This document shows, in pieces, positions 1-5,410 of a stretch of DNA of 5,410 bases. Position numbers and translations under genes: made by a program. Origin of the DNA: JAXHTH01 sp034211115 (GTDB lineage Bacteria; Planctomycetota; Phycisphaerae; Phycisphaerales; SM1A02); contig JAXHTH010000247.1 in the NCBI GenBank assembly GCA_034211115.1, forward strand, positions 1 through 5,410, written 5' to 3'. Numbering within the stretch: position 1 is the stretch's first letter; each line of letters begins with the position of its first letter. The notes under the pieces are model-generated. The model was not told the DNA's origin. It saw nothing but the letters and a program-made list of their open reading frames with translations, and searched no databases.

Positions 1-350
1 CGCTCGGCGGGTTCGGCCGCCGCGCCGGAAGCGGAGCGGGATGCGGACGCCGACGGCTGGTCGAAGACCGGCTCCATCCGCGCCTCGGTGATGCCACGAC
101 GCGCCTTCCGTTCGAGGTAATTCACGCCGAGGACGGCTACGTAGCAGACGCTCATGACGATTGCGGGCGCGACGACGAGCGGACCCAGGAACAGGAGAAA
201 CACGCCCGTGACGATCGCCGAAATGACGAGCAGCACGCGCAGGATGCGCTGGATCACGCGGAGCGGGCGGTGGATGACGGGCTCCCCGTCCGCGGGCTTC
301 GGCGGGTCGGAACTGTGGTGTGCTTCCTGCGGCATGGCGCTTGCATTCAT
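1..350 (-). CDS. small two-helix inner-membrane protein, partial (C-terminus beyond the left edge)
   Basis: The reading frame opens with ATG at 350 and stays open to the window edge, giving 116 complete codons without a stop. Residues 1-30 are polar and rich in Pro, His and Ser. Two hydrophobic stretches follow at about 38-56 and 58-77, separated only by a Gly-Pro turn (LFLGPLVV), so a helical hairpin in the inner membrane is likely. After it comes a basic stretch (residues 80-85, ERKARR), which by the positive-inside rule places the tail in the cytoplasm, and then an Ala/Ser-rich, low-complexity tail running off the edge. No good Shine-Dalgarno site lies just before either ATG (350, or 335 at Met6), so the start is uncertain. 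It is downstream of the DUF2007-like gene on the same strand with a 68-base gap and may share its transcript. I do not recognise the family and assign no function. Confidence 0.6.
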   Translation of the reverse strand, partial: MNASAMPQEAHHSSDPPKPADGEPVIHRPLRVIQRILRVLLVISAIVTGVFLLFLGPLVVAPAIVMSVCYVAVLGVNYLERKARRGITEARMEPVFDQPSASASRSASGAAAEPAE

Positions 351-418
351 CGTGATCGCGCTGACGTTGGGGGAGGTGATCGTGCGCCGCGGTCGCCGGA
401 GGCTCCTTCGGTGCGCCT

Positions 419-907
419 CTATCTTGCGCGCTCGTCGGGCGGCTCTTCGGCGGCGATCTCCTCCTCCGGCGGGGGGTGATCGGGCGCGCGATCGGCGCCG
501 ATGCCTTTCACGGGGTCGTCGCGCGGGGTCTCGGGCAGTTCCGGCGGGGGCGCCTGCGGCGCCTCGTCGATGGCCTCGACGCCGCCGCCGATGTCCTCGT
601 GGGGGCTGTCCCGGCTCGGCTTGTCCGGATGGTGCACTTCCAGCCCCGCCTCCTCGTAGTGCCACTGCTCGGCCGGGACGTCCGGATGCCATTCCCGGCG
701 ATACTGCTCGGCGATCTTGCGCGCCGGGGCGAGCATCCGCGCGCGCACGCGCACGATCCGCCCGCTCGGCCCGACGGAGGCGCCGAGCAGGGGGTTCTCC
801 GTGGTGTCGGTGAACGCCTCGACGCCTTTCTCGGTGAGCGTGTCGGCCAGCCGCTGGGCGTCGTCGACGGTCAGCGCCCGGTAGATGGGGACAAGGTTGT
901 CATCCAT
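419..907 (-). CDS. DUF2007-like small protein with acidic, proline-rich tail
   Basis: 162 residues, no signal peptide or membrane segment, so probably cytoplasmic. Residues about 5-70 look like the DUF2007 (putative signal-transducing, ferredoxin-like fold) domain: an opening strand VPIYRA, a helix with DAQRLADTLTEKGVEAF (the 'which molecule, pick a longer-lived form' helix seen in that family), a variable loop around residues 38-48, a strand GRIVRVRA, and a closing helix PARKIAEQYRREW. The rest (about 71-162) is a low-complexity tail rich in Pro, Glu and Asp (for example PPPEEEIAAEE), likely disordered. The family assignment rests on pattern only, and the biochemical role of DUF2007 proteins is not established. 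It lies 48 bases after osmC on the same strand and probably is co-transcribed. The start at 907 has only a weak upstream purine stretch. The tail is the unusual part, because typical members are little more than the domain. Confidence 0.72.
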   Translation of the reverse strand: MDDNLVPIYRALTVDDAQRLADTLTEKGVEAFTDTTENPLLGASVGPSGRIVRVRARMLAPARKIAEQYRREWHPDVPAEQWHYEEAGLEVHHPDKPSRDSPHEDIGGGVEAIDEAPQAPPPELPETPRDDPVKGIGADRAPDHPPPEEEIAAEEPPDERAR

Positions 908-955
908 GGTGCTGCAATCCGCTTTGATCGACGAGCATGCGATCGCCCGGATCGG

Positions 956-1384
956 TCAGGATCGAAGCTGCGCTTCCAGCTCGATCTCCGGGCCCTGTAT
1001 GATCTGCGAGACGAGGCACTGGTTCTTCGCGTCGTTGGCGATTCTGCGGAACTCGTCTTCATCGACGCCCGGCACGCGGGCCTCGGTGGCGAGACTGATG
1101 CGGCTGATCGCGAAGCCGTCGCCGGTCTGATCGAGATGCACATTGGCCAAGGTGTCGATGTGCTCGGGCGTGTGCCCCGCCTCGCCGAGCAACCTGGAGA
1201 GGGCCATGGAGTAGCAGCCGGCGTGGGCGGCGCCGAGCAGTTCCTCGGGGTTCGCGCCCGAGCCGTTCTCGAAGCGCGTCTCGAACGAGAACGGGCCTTC
1301 AAACGCGCCGCTCCCGAGCTTCAGGTGTCCTTCGCCGTTCCTGAGCTGTCCGTCCCAGGTCGCTTCCGCGCTGCGTGTCGGCAT
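956..1384 (-). CDS. osmC: OsmC family peroxiredoxin (organic hydroperoxide reductase)
   Basis: OsmC proteins reduce organic (and some inorganic) hydroperoxides with a reactive cysteine pair and are cytoplasmic homodimers; in Escherichia coli the gene is induced by osmotic stress and stationary phase. This 142-residue product matches the full E. coli length (143) and keeps its landmarks: the opening ATWDGQL like AHWEGDI, the Arg in FETRFE (Arg37), the signature NPEELLGAAHAGCYSMALS holding the peroxidatic Cys57, the stretch LLGEAGHTPEHIDT, FAISRISL, VPGVD, and the resolving Cys123 in AKNQCLVSQ. The wording of the signature supports OsmC rather than Ohr. The frame is open further upstream, but homology begins at the ATG at 1384 and a good Shine-Dalgarno site precedes it, so that start is chosen. 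It heads a minus-strand group with the DUF2007-like gene and is divergent from the glycosidase gene. Nothing in it looks broken. Confidence 0.95.
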   Translation of the reverse strand: MPTRSAEATWDGQLRNGEGHLKLGSGAFEGPFSFETRFENGSGANPEELLGAAHAGCYSMALSRLLGEAGHTPEHIDTLANVHLDQTGDGFAISRISLATEARVPGVDEDEFRRIANDAKNQCLVSQIIQGPEIELEAQLRS

Positions 1385-1802
1385 TTCGATTCTCTCCGCT
1401 TCGGGTCTCTGCGTGTGGTTTCTATCTCCGCGCCGCCCGCGGGGACCGGCGACGGAGGGCCGCTTCGTCTTCCGCCGCACGAGCGGCAAACGGCAAGCGT
1501 TGGAGAATTCTCGCCTCGATCCCGAGCCATGCGCACCGGGGCGGGAGACCGCCTCGCGCCCGGCGAAGCCCGCAGCGCGCGCTGGGGGGATTCCGCAGGC
1601 CTCCGGGCGATCCTCATCGATTCCATTCGCGTGCTGCGCCAACCGCGAACCATCCCACCGGGCGTTCCCCCATGCGCGGAACAGCGCCGCACCGACGGCA
1701 CCCTCGGCGCCCGACCCGCTGTCGGTTGTTTCACGCCACGGACAATCGACTTGGTCAATTCCCGGGACATCCACCGCAGGCGGGACCGAGACACGATCAG
1801 CG
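1385..1802. other. divergent intergenic region, no convincing gene
   Basis: This 418-base stretch lies between the divergent osmC and glycosidase genes and must hold regulatory signals for both unless they are served from elsewhere. Several frames are open across it on both strands, but their products are Arg/Ser/Pro/Ala-rich and resemble translated non-coding high-GC DNA, with no recognisable domain. I cannot place a confident -35/-10 pair. Visible symmetric sites are a 10-base perfect palindrome GAGAATTCTC at 1503-1512, a 12-base perfect palindrome CAGCGCGCGCTG at 1573-1584, and CCCGCGGG at 1436-1443. The first is the more notable because it is AT-centred in GC-rich DNA. Locally less GC-rich sequence occurs around 1725-1760, where a promoter for the glycosidase gene could lie. 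Confidence 0.55.
1392..1397 (-). promoter_or_regulatory. Shine-Dalgarno site of osmC
   Basis: On the minus strand GGAGAG sits seven bases before the ATG at 1384. It decides the start, because the same frame stays open for about 180 further codons upstream without homology to OsmC. Confidence 0.75.
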
Positions 1803-3089
1803 ATGAGCGAGAAGCAGACGAAATCGGGGACATCGGGCTCCGACGCCTCGGCGCGCGGCCATGACGAAGCCATCGCGCTGTTGCGCGACTGCCTGACCGA
1901 CGACGGGTTCGTCGCCACCCCGATCGAGCGCCACAACTATCATCGCGTCTGGGGCCGGGACGGCGGGATCATCAGCCTCGCCGCCCTGCTCTCGGGCGAT
2001 GAGGAACTCATCGACGGCAGCCGGCGCACGCTCGCCACCCTCGCCCGGCACCAGGGCCCGCACGGCGAGATTCCCAGCAACGTCGACGCCCGCACCGAAC
2101 GCGTCAGCTACGGCGGGACCGCCGGACGCGTCGATGCCGATCTCTGGTTTCTCATCGGCTGCGGGCGCTACTGGCAGTTCACCGGCGATGAGGATTTCCT
2201 CCACGAGATGCTCGAACCGATGGAGAAGGTCCGGGCGCTGCTCGGCGCCTGGGAGTTCAACACCCGCGGTCTGCTCTACGTCCCCCTCACCGGCGACTGG
2301 AGCGATGAGTACATCCACGGCGGATACGTCCTCTACGACCAGTTGCTGTATCTCCAGGCGCAGCGCGAGCTGTGCGCCGTGCACCGCGGCGTCGTCGGGT
2401 CGGCGGACTACGAGCTCGACGAGCGGGCCCGGCGATTGAAGCGCCTCATTGACGCCAATTACTGGCTGCGCGCGGGCGACGAGCTGCCCGAAGACGTCTA
2501 TCACGAGGTTCTCTACCGCAAGGGGCGTCGCGCGGCGAAGCGATGCTGCGACCGATACTGGACCGCGTTCTTCTCGCCCGTCGGCTATGGCTACCGCTTC
2601 GATACGCTCGCCAACGCACTCGCTTCGCTGATCGGCGTGGCCGGGCCGGAGCAGGCCGAGCGCGTCGACGAACACATCGAGAACGAAGTGCTGCAAGAGG
2701 AGGCGATGGTGCTGCCCGCCTTCCATCCCGTCATCACGCCGAAGGACGAGGACTGGGAGGAGTTGCACATGACCTTCTCCTACACGTTCAAGAACCGTCC
2801 GTATGAGTATCACAACGGGGGACTCTGGCCGCTGGTGACCGGGTTTTACGTTGCGGACCTCGCCGCGCGCGGCCGGACCGATCGGGCCCGGAGTTTTCTG
2901 GACGGGATCCATCGGGCCAATGCCACGCGCGCCGGCGGCTCGGACTGGTCCTTCCCGGAGTACCTGCACGGGAAGACGTTCCAGCCCGGCGGGACGATGA
3001 AGCAGGGATGGAGCGGCGCCGCCGCCGTCATCGGCCATCATGCGCTTGAGGGCCGGTCTCCGTTCGCCTTCCTGCGCGACGACGGATGA
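1803..3089 (+). CDS. GH100-like six-hairpin glycosidase (neutral/alkaline invertase-like; possible amylo-alpha-1,6-glucosidase annotation)
   Basis: 428 residues, no signal peptide or membrane segment, hence a cytoplasmic enzyme. The pattern is that of (alpha/alpha)6-barrel glycosidases and best recalls GH100 invertases, which split sucrose into glucose and fructose. Seen in order: NYHRVWGRDGGI (45-56, compare the GH100 NYDQVFVRDF block), GRVDADLWFLIG (108-119, compare PVDSGLWW; Asp111 aligns with the proposed catalytic acid), a TGD repeat at 127-129, TGDWSDEYIHGGYVLYDQLLY (163-183, compare the DRRMG..GYP..IQALFY block), EYHNGGLWPL (335-344, compare YHNGGSWP), and FPEYLHGKTF...QGWSGAA (384-407, compare PEYYDGK...QTWSIAG; Glu386 is the likely second catalytic residue). 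All key acids are present, so it should be active. The frame is open back to 1413, but that extension lacks any domain character, and ATG 1803 is used although its Shine-Dalgarno is weak. Substrate is inferred: sucrose is one choice; an alpha-1,6-glucan or another stress sugar is possible. Confidence 0.82.
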   Translation: MSEKQTKSGTSGSDASARGHDEAIALLRDCLTDDGFVATPIERHNYHRVWGRDGGIISLAALLSGDEELIDGSRRTLATLARHQGPHGEIPSNVDARTERVSYGGTAGRVDADLWFLIGCGRYWQFTGDEDFLHEMLEPMEKVRALLGAWEFNTRGLLYVPLTGDWSDEYIHGGYVLYDQLLYLQAQRELCAVHRGVVGSADYELDERARRLKRLIDANYWLRAGDELPEDVYHEVLYRKGRRAAKRCCDRYWTAFFSPVGYGYRFDTLANALASLIGVAGPEQAERVDEHIENEVLQEEAMVLPAFHPVITPKDEDWEELHMTFSYTFKNRPYEYHNGGLWPLVTGFYVADLAARGRTDRARSFLDGIHRANATRAGGSDWSFPEYLHGKTFQPGGTMKQGWSGAAAVIGHHALEGRSPFAFLRDDG

Positions 3090-3101
3090 TCCTTCGCGGC
3101 G

Positions 3102-3118
3102 CGGGGCTCTTCGCCCCG
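3102..3118 (+). terminator. hairpin just after the glycosidase gene, possible terminator
   Basis: A perfect 6-base-pair GC stem (CGGGGC at 3102-3107, GCCCCG at 3113-3118) closes on a five-base loop TCTTC, 12 bases after the stop codon. No T-run follows, so it is not a canonical intrinsic terminator; it may act with Rho or protect a 3' end. Confidence 0.35.
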
Positions 3119-3148
3119 GCCATGGGGGCTGCACCGAAGCCTCAACCC

Positions 3149-3179
3149 CGGTCGGCCCTGACGCGCCGCGCGCCGACCG
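3149..3179 (+). repeat. inverted repeat in the gap before the membrane-protein gene
   Basis: CGGTCGGC at 3149-3156 pairs perfectly with GCCGACCG at 3172-3179 around a 15-base GC-rich loop. No T-run follows. It could be a second weak terminator, a folded leader or an operator; in sequence this rich in G and C chance is also plausible. Confidence 0.3.
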
Positions 3180-3249
3180 CCCGATGGGAAACACATGACG
3201 CGTGGATAGGATCGCAACGAAGCCGACTCGGAAACAGCATTCAGCGAAC

Positions 3250-3256
3250 GAGGGAG
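3250..3256 (+). promoter_or_regulatory. Shine-Dalgarno site of the four-helix membrane protein
   Basis: GAGGGAG lies eight bases before the ATG at 3265. It selects this start over an in-frame GTG at 3202, which would add a polar 21-residue extension ahead of the first membrane helix. Confidence 0.7.
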
Positions 3257-3264
3257 TAGTGACA

Positions 3265-3654
3265 ATGATCTGGCCGGACATTCTCTTCGTGTTCATCCTG
3301 GCCCTGCTCTTCACGCTGCTGGTGACGGGACCGTTTCGATGGCGCTATTCGCGCGCCGAGGGCGTCTGGCCCGCGGCGGCCTTTCTGTTTCTGGTCTTTC
3401 TCGCGGTAATCTGGGCGGCGGGGGTATGGTCGGTCCCGTACGGCCCGGCTCTGTGGAACGTGTACTGGCTGCCCTTCGTGCTCGCCGGGCTGTTCCTCGC
3501 GCTGATCATCCTCGCGATCTCGGCGGCGGTGCGCCCGCCGCCGACGGTCGAGACGGAACGGGCCGAAGCCGGCCTCGCCGCGCTCTTCGGCGCCTTCTTC
3601 TGGATCCTGATCCTGGGATCGATCGCGGCGATCGCCATCGGCTACGCGACGTAG
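3265..3654 (+). CDS. four-helix integral membrane protein, hypothetical
   Basis: 129 residues, mostly hydrophobic. Four membrane segments are clear at about 4-23 (ILFVFILALLFTLLV), 35-55, 67-89 and 103-126. The loop after helix 1 is basic (RWRYSR, 25-30), placing it and the loop after helix 3 (residues 90-102, PPPTVETERAEAG) on the cytoplasmic side with both termini outside, though the short N-terminus makes this uncertain. A Trp- and Tyr-rich loop between helices 2 and 3 (residues 55-68, WSVPYGPALWNVYW) is the most distinctive part and would face the periplasm. No enzyme or transporter motif is seen and I assign no function. I recall similar small proteins beside BON-domain genes, but cannot verify this here. 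The BON gene starts 52 bases after its stop on the same strand, so co-transcription is likely. The start is fixed by a good Shine-Dalgarno site. Confidence 0.85.
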   Translation: MIWPDILFVFILALLFTLLVTGPFRWRYSRAEGVWPAAAFLFLVFLAVIWAAGVWSVPYGPALWNVYWLPFVLAGLFLALIILAISAAVRPPPTVETERAEAGLAALFGAFFWILILGSIAAIAIGYAT

Positions 3655-3691
3655 GAACGTGAGCCACGATACAAGCGGAACACCAAGGAAC

Positions 3692-3696
3692 AAGGA
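3692..3696 (+). promoter_or_regulatory. Shine-Dalgarno site of the BON protein
   Basis: AAGGA lies ten bases before the ATG at 3707, and another AAGGA lies seven bases earlier (3685-3689). Together with the signal peptide that begins right at this ATG, it favours 3707 over the in-frame GTG at 3659. Confidence 0.55.
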
Positions 3697-3706
3697 AGCA
3701 AGACCA

Positions 3707-5239
3707 ATGCGTACGAAAACGAGGAACTGGAGAAGAACGCTGGCCCCGTGCGCCTGCTGCTTCGCGATGCTCGCCGCCGCGCCCGCGTGGGCGGCGTCCG
3801 AACTGTCCGATGCGGAAATCACCGATGCCGTCGTCGAGCAGTTGTTCCAGGATGACGCCGTCGCCGGCTACTGGGTCGATGTGATGGCCGAAGACGGCGT
3901 GGTCACCCTCGAGGGGACGGCGAACAACCTCCTCGCGAAGGAACGCGCCGCACGCATCGTCCGCACCATCAGGGGCGTGCGGAGCGTGGTCAACCGGATC
4001 GAGGTCGAGGCGCCGATGCGGACGGACGACGAGATCCGTGAAGACGTCAATCATGCTCTGCTCTTCGACCGCGCGACGGAATCATACGAGGTCGACGTGG
4101 CCGTCGACGACCAGCAGGTCACCCTTACCGGCGACGTCCAGTCCTGGCAGGAGAAGCAGCTCGCCGGCCGGGTCGCCAAGGGCGTGCGCGGCGTCAAGGG
4201 ACTTACGAACGACATCCGGATCGACCACCAGACGGATCGACCGGATCACGAGATCCGGGCGGAGATCGAGAAGGCCCTGGACTGGAACGTCCTCGTCGAT
4301 GACGCCCTCATCGATGTGAGCGTCCGCGACGGCGAGGTGACCCTCACCGGGACCGTGGGCAGCGCATCGGAGAAGACGGAGGCGAAGATCGACGCCTGGG
4401 TCGCCGGCGTGCGCGACGTCGAGGCCGACCGGCTCAAGGTCGCCCGCTGGGCGCGGGACGAGGATCTCCGCGAAGGCAAGTACGTGGCGCGCGACGACGC
4501 GGAGATCAACAAGGCGATTCGTCGCGCCCTGCGCTACGATCCGCGCGTCGATGTCGACGATGTCAAGGTCAAGGTGGAGGATGGCGTGGTGACCCTGAAC
4601 GGGAAGACCGACCACGTGATGGCCAAGCGCTCCGCCGCCCAGGACGCCCGCAACACCGTCGGCGTCTGGCGCGTGAAGAATCTCATCCGCGTCCGCGCCT
4701 CCTCCCCGAGCGATGCGACCATCGAGAACCGCATCGAGCGGGCCCTGGCCCGCGATCCGTACGTCGAAAGCTACGAGCTCACCGTGCGCGTCGAGAACGG
4801 CGAAGCGACCCTTCTCGGCGCCGTCGACAGCTTCTTCGAGAAGGCGCGTGCCGACAACATCGCGGCCGCCACCTATGGCGTGGTCGATGTGAACAACAAC
4901 GTCCGCGTCGATGACCCCGATGAGTATGTCGCCTACGACCCCTACATCGACGGCTACGTGTACATCTACGATTACGACTGGCATGACTACCCCGACCTCA
5001 CCACCACGGAAACGGACTGGGAGATCCGCGAGGACATCCAGGACGAGATGTGGTGGAGCCCGTTCGTGGACGAGGACGAGGTCACGGTCACCGTCGACGG
5101 CGGCGTGGCCACCCTGACCGGCACCGTCGACACGTGGAGCGAGCGTCGCGCCGCGACGGAAAACGCCTACGAAGGCGGCGCCATCCTCGTGGATAACGAT
5201 CTGATGGTCGACTACGGGCCGGACTACTACAACGACTGA
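3707..5239 (+). CDS. secreted protein of six tandem BON domains
   Basis: 510 residues. BON domains are small modules, found in OsmY and related periplasmic proteins, thought to bind phospholipid or other envelope surfaces. Residues 1-30 form a signal peptide: basic start RTKTRNWRR, hydrophobic core, and an AWAA cleavage region (cut after Ala29 or Ala30); the cysteines at 15, 17 and 18 do not form a lipobox. Six BON repeats follow at about 35-100, 107-174, 180-246, 263-330, 336-402 and 436-502. Each carries the central turn and strand: EDGVVTLEG, DDQQVTLTG, RDGEVTLTG, EDGVVTLNG, ENGEATLLG and DGGVATLTG. The first five end in a GV..V motif such as RGVRSVVNRI; the sixth replaces it with EGGAILVDND. 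An acidic spacer very rich in Tyr and Asp (about 405-432) separates repeats 5 and 6, and the C-terminus DYGPDYYND is alike. OsmY has two BON domains, so this is an enlarged member. No catalytic motif is present; a structural or membrane-surface role in the periplasm is inferred. A preceding membrane-protein gene is probably its operon partner. Confidence 0.92.
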   Translation: MRTKTRNWRRTLAPCACCFAMLAAAPAWAASELSDAEITDAVVEQLFQDDAVAGYWVDVMAEDGVVTLEGTANNLLAKERAARIVRTIRGVRSVVNRIEVEAPMRTDDEIREDVNHALLFDRATESYEVDVAVDDQQVTLTGDVQSWQEKQLAGRVAKGVRGVKGLTNDIRIDHQTDRPDHEIRAEIEKALDWNVLVDDALIDVSVRDGEVTLTGTVGSASEKTEAKIDAWVAGVRDVEADRLKVARWARDEDLREGKYVARDDAEINKAIRRALRYDPRVDVDDVKVKVEDGVVTLNGKTDHVMAKRSAAQDARNTVGVWRVKNLIRVRASSPSDATIENRIERALARDPYVESYELTVRVENGEATLLGAVDSFFEKARADNIAAATYGVVDVNNNVRVDDPDEYVAYDPYIDGYVYIYDYDWHDYPDLTTTETDWEIREDIQDEMWWSPFVDEDEVTVTVDGGVATLTGTVDTWSERRAATENAYEGGAILVDNDLMVDYGPDYYND

Positions 5240-5266
5240 CCTCTGGTCGTCGCGCCTTCACCTGCG

Positions 5267-5306
5267 GAGGCGACCGGCCGCGCACGGCCGCGCGGCCGGT
5301 CGCTTC
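5267..5306 (+). terminator. strong GC-rich hairpin after the BON gene, likely transcript end
   Basis: GCGACCGGCCGCGC (5270-5283) pairs perfectly over 14 bases with 5290-5303, around the six-base loop ACGGCC. Three more pairs (G-T, A-T, G-C) extend the stem outwards to 5267/5306. It begins 27 bases after the stop codon of the BON gene. Its 3' side continues CTTCGCCTCC-like without a T-run, so classical Rho-independent termination is not assured. Confidence 0.55.
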
Positions 5307-5324
5307 GCCTCCTCGGCGTGCCGG

Positions 5325-5343
5325 CCCGCCCGCGAGAGGCGGG
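5325..5343 (+). repeat. small hairpin between the BON gene and the right edge
   Basis: CCCGCC at 5325-5330 pairs with GGCGGG at 5338-5343 around a seven-base loop CGCGAGA. It is short, lacks a T-run and may be chance, or a second stem in the same transcript-end region. Confidence 0.25.
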
Positions 5344-5391
5344 AAGACAGCGCGACCGCCTCCTTCCAAACACTGATGGAAACAACACGTC

Positions 5392-5410
5392 ATGAGAATC
5401 GCAATCAATG
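5392..5410 (+). CDS. possible start of a further plus-strand gene (cut by the right edge)
   Basis: ATG at 5392 opens a frame reading MRIAIN before the window ends. Such a beginning is common to Rossmann-type and glycosyltransferase proteins, so no family can be named from six residues. A purine-rich stretch (ATGGA, 5376-5380) lies eleven bases upstream as a weak Shine-Dalgarno site. A second ATG at 5376 in another frame (METTRHEN) is also open to the edge, so even the frame is uncertain. The position, after a transcript-end hairpin and a 150-base gap, fits a new gene. Confidence 0.3.

Noticed and set aside
154..813. A 219-codon plus-strand frame
   Set aside because: Extremely Arg/Ala/Pro-rich and antisense to two minus-strand genes that have sensible domain or membrane patterns.
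939..946. GCGATCGC, an octamer known as HIP1 in cyanobacteria
   Set aside because: A single intergenic copy in GC-rich DNA is expected by chance and does not show a cyanobacterial origin.
1413..1802. A 130-residue N-terminal extension of the glycosidase
   Set aside because: Low-complexity Arg/Ser/Pro/Ala sequence without homology to the family; the enzyme domain begins after Met at 1803.
476..1864. A 462-codon plus-strand open frame across the DUF2007-like gene, osmC and the intergenic region
   Set aside because: It is antisense to osmC, whose homology is certain. The product has no domain pattern and such long antisense frames are common in high-GC DNA.
1385..1936. An N-terminal extension of OsmC on the minus strand
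   Set aside because: OsmC homology starts at 1384, with GGAGAG at the right distance; the extension also overlaps the glycosidase coding region.
1797..3314. A 505-codon minus-strand frame
   Set aside because: Antisense shadow of the GH100-like gene, without recognisable motifs.
3659..3706. GTG at 3659 as the start of the BON protein
   Set aside because: It would put 16 polar residues before an otherwise ideal signal peptide, and the ATG at 3707 has its own Shine-Dalgarno site.
4082..4984. A 300-codon minus-strand frame rich in Val, Asp and Ile
   Set aside because: Its composition mirrors the repeated BON coding sequence on the other strand; it has no signal, domain or ribosome-binding site.

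Overview
The window is high-GC DNA (about two thirds G+C by eye) with densely packed bacterial genes. Signal-peptide style, Shine-Dalgarno sites and protein families (OsmC, multi-BON periplasmic protein, DUF2007-like protein, GH100-like glycosidase) suggest a Gram-negative bacterium, probably a proteobacterium or a similar high-GC diderm. The sequence alone does not fix the genus. I see no tRNA, rRNA, CRISPR array, insertion sequence or integrase.

Layout: the left third (1-1384) is read on the minus strand, in the order osmC (1384-956), a DUF2007-like small protein with an acidic, proline-rich tail (907-419), and a small two-helix membrane protein that runs off the left edge (350-1). Gaps of 48 and 68 bases and a common strand suggest one transcription unit. 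A 418-base non-coding stretch (1385-1802) separates osmC from the divergent plus-strand genes and should hold the promoters for both directions. The right two thirds are plus strand: a 428-residue six-hairpin glycosidase resembling GH100 neutral/alkaline invertases (1803-3089), a 175-base gap with two hairpins, a 129-residue four-helix membrane protein (3265-3654), and, 52 bases on, a 510-residue secreted protein made of six tandem BON domains (3707-5239). A strong GC-rich hairpin follows (5267-5306). The last bases may begin a further gene.

The genes together look like a general stress or envelope-maintenance neighbourhood: OsmC detoxifies organic hydroperoxides, BON proteins of the OsmY type are periplasmic and linked to osmotic and envelope stress, and the adjoining small membrane proteins fit an envelope role. 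The GH100-like enzyme may act on sucrose or another stress-related sugar, but its substrate cannot be read from sequence. The least ordinary items are the six-BON protein with its Tyr/Asp-rich spacer, its pairing with the four-helix membrane protein, and the placement of the glycosidase in this context. I did not find a clearly new biological system.
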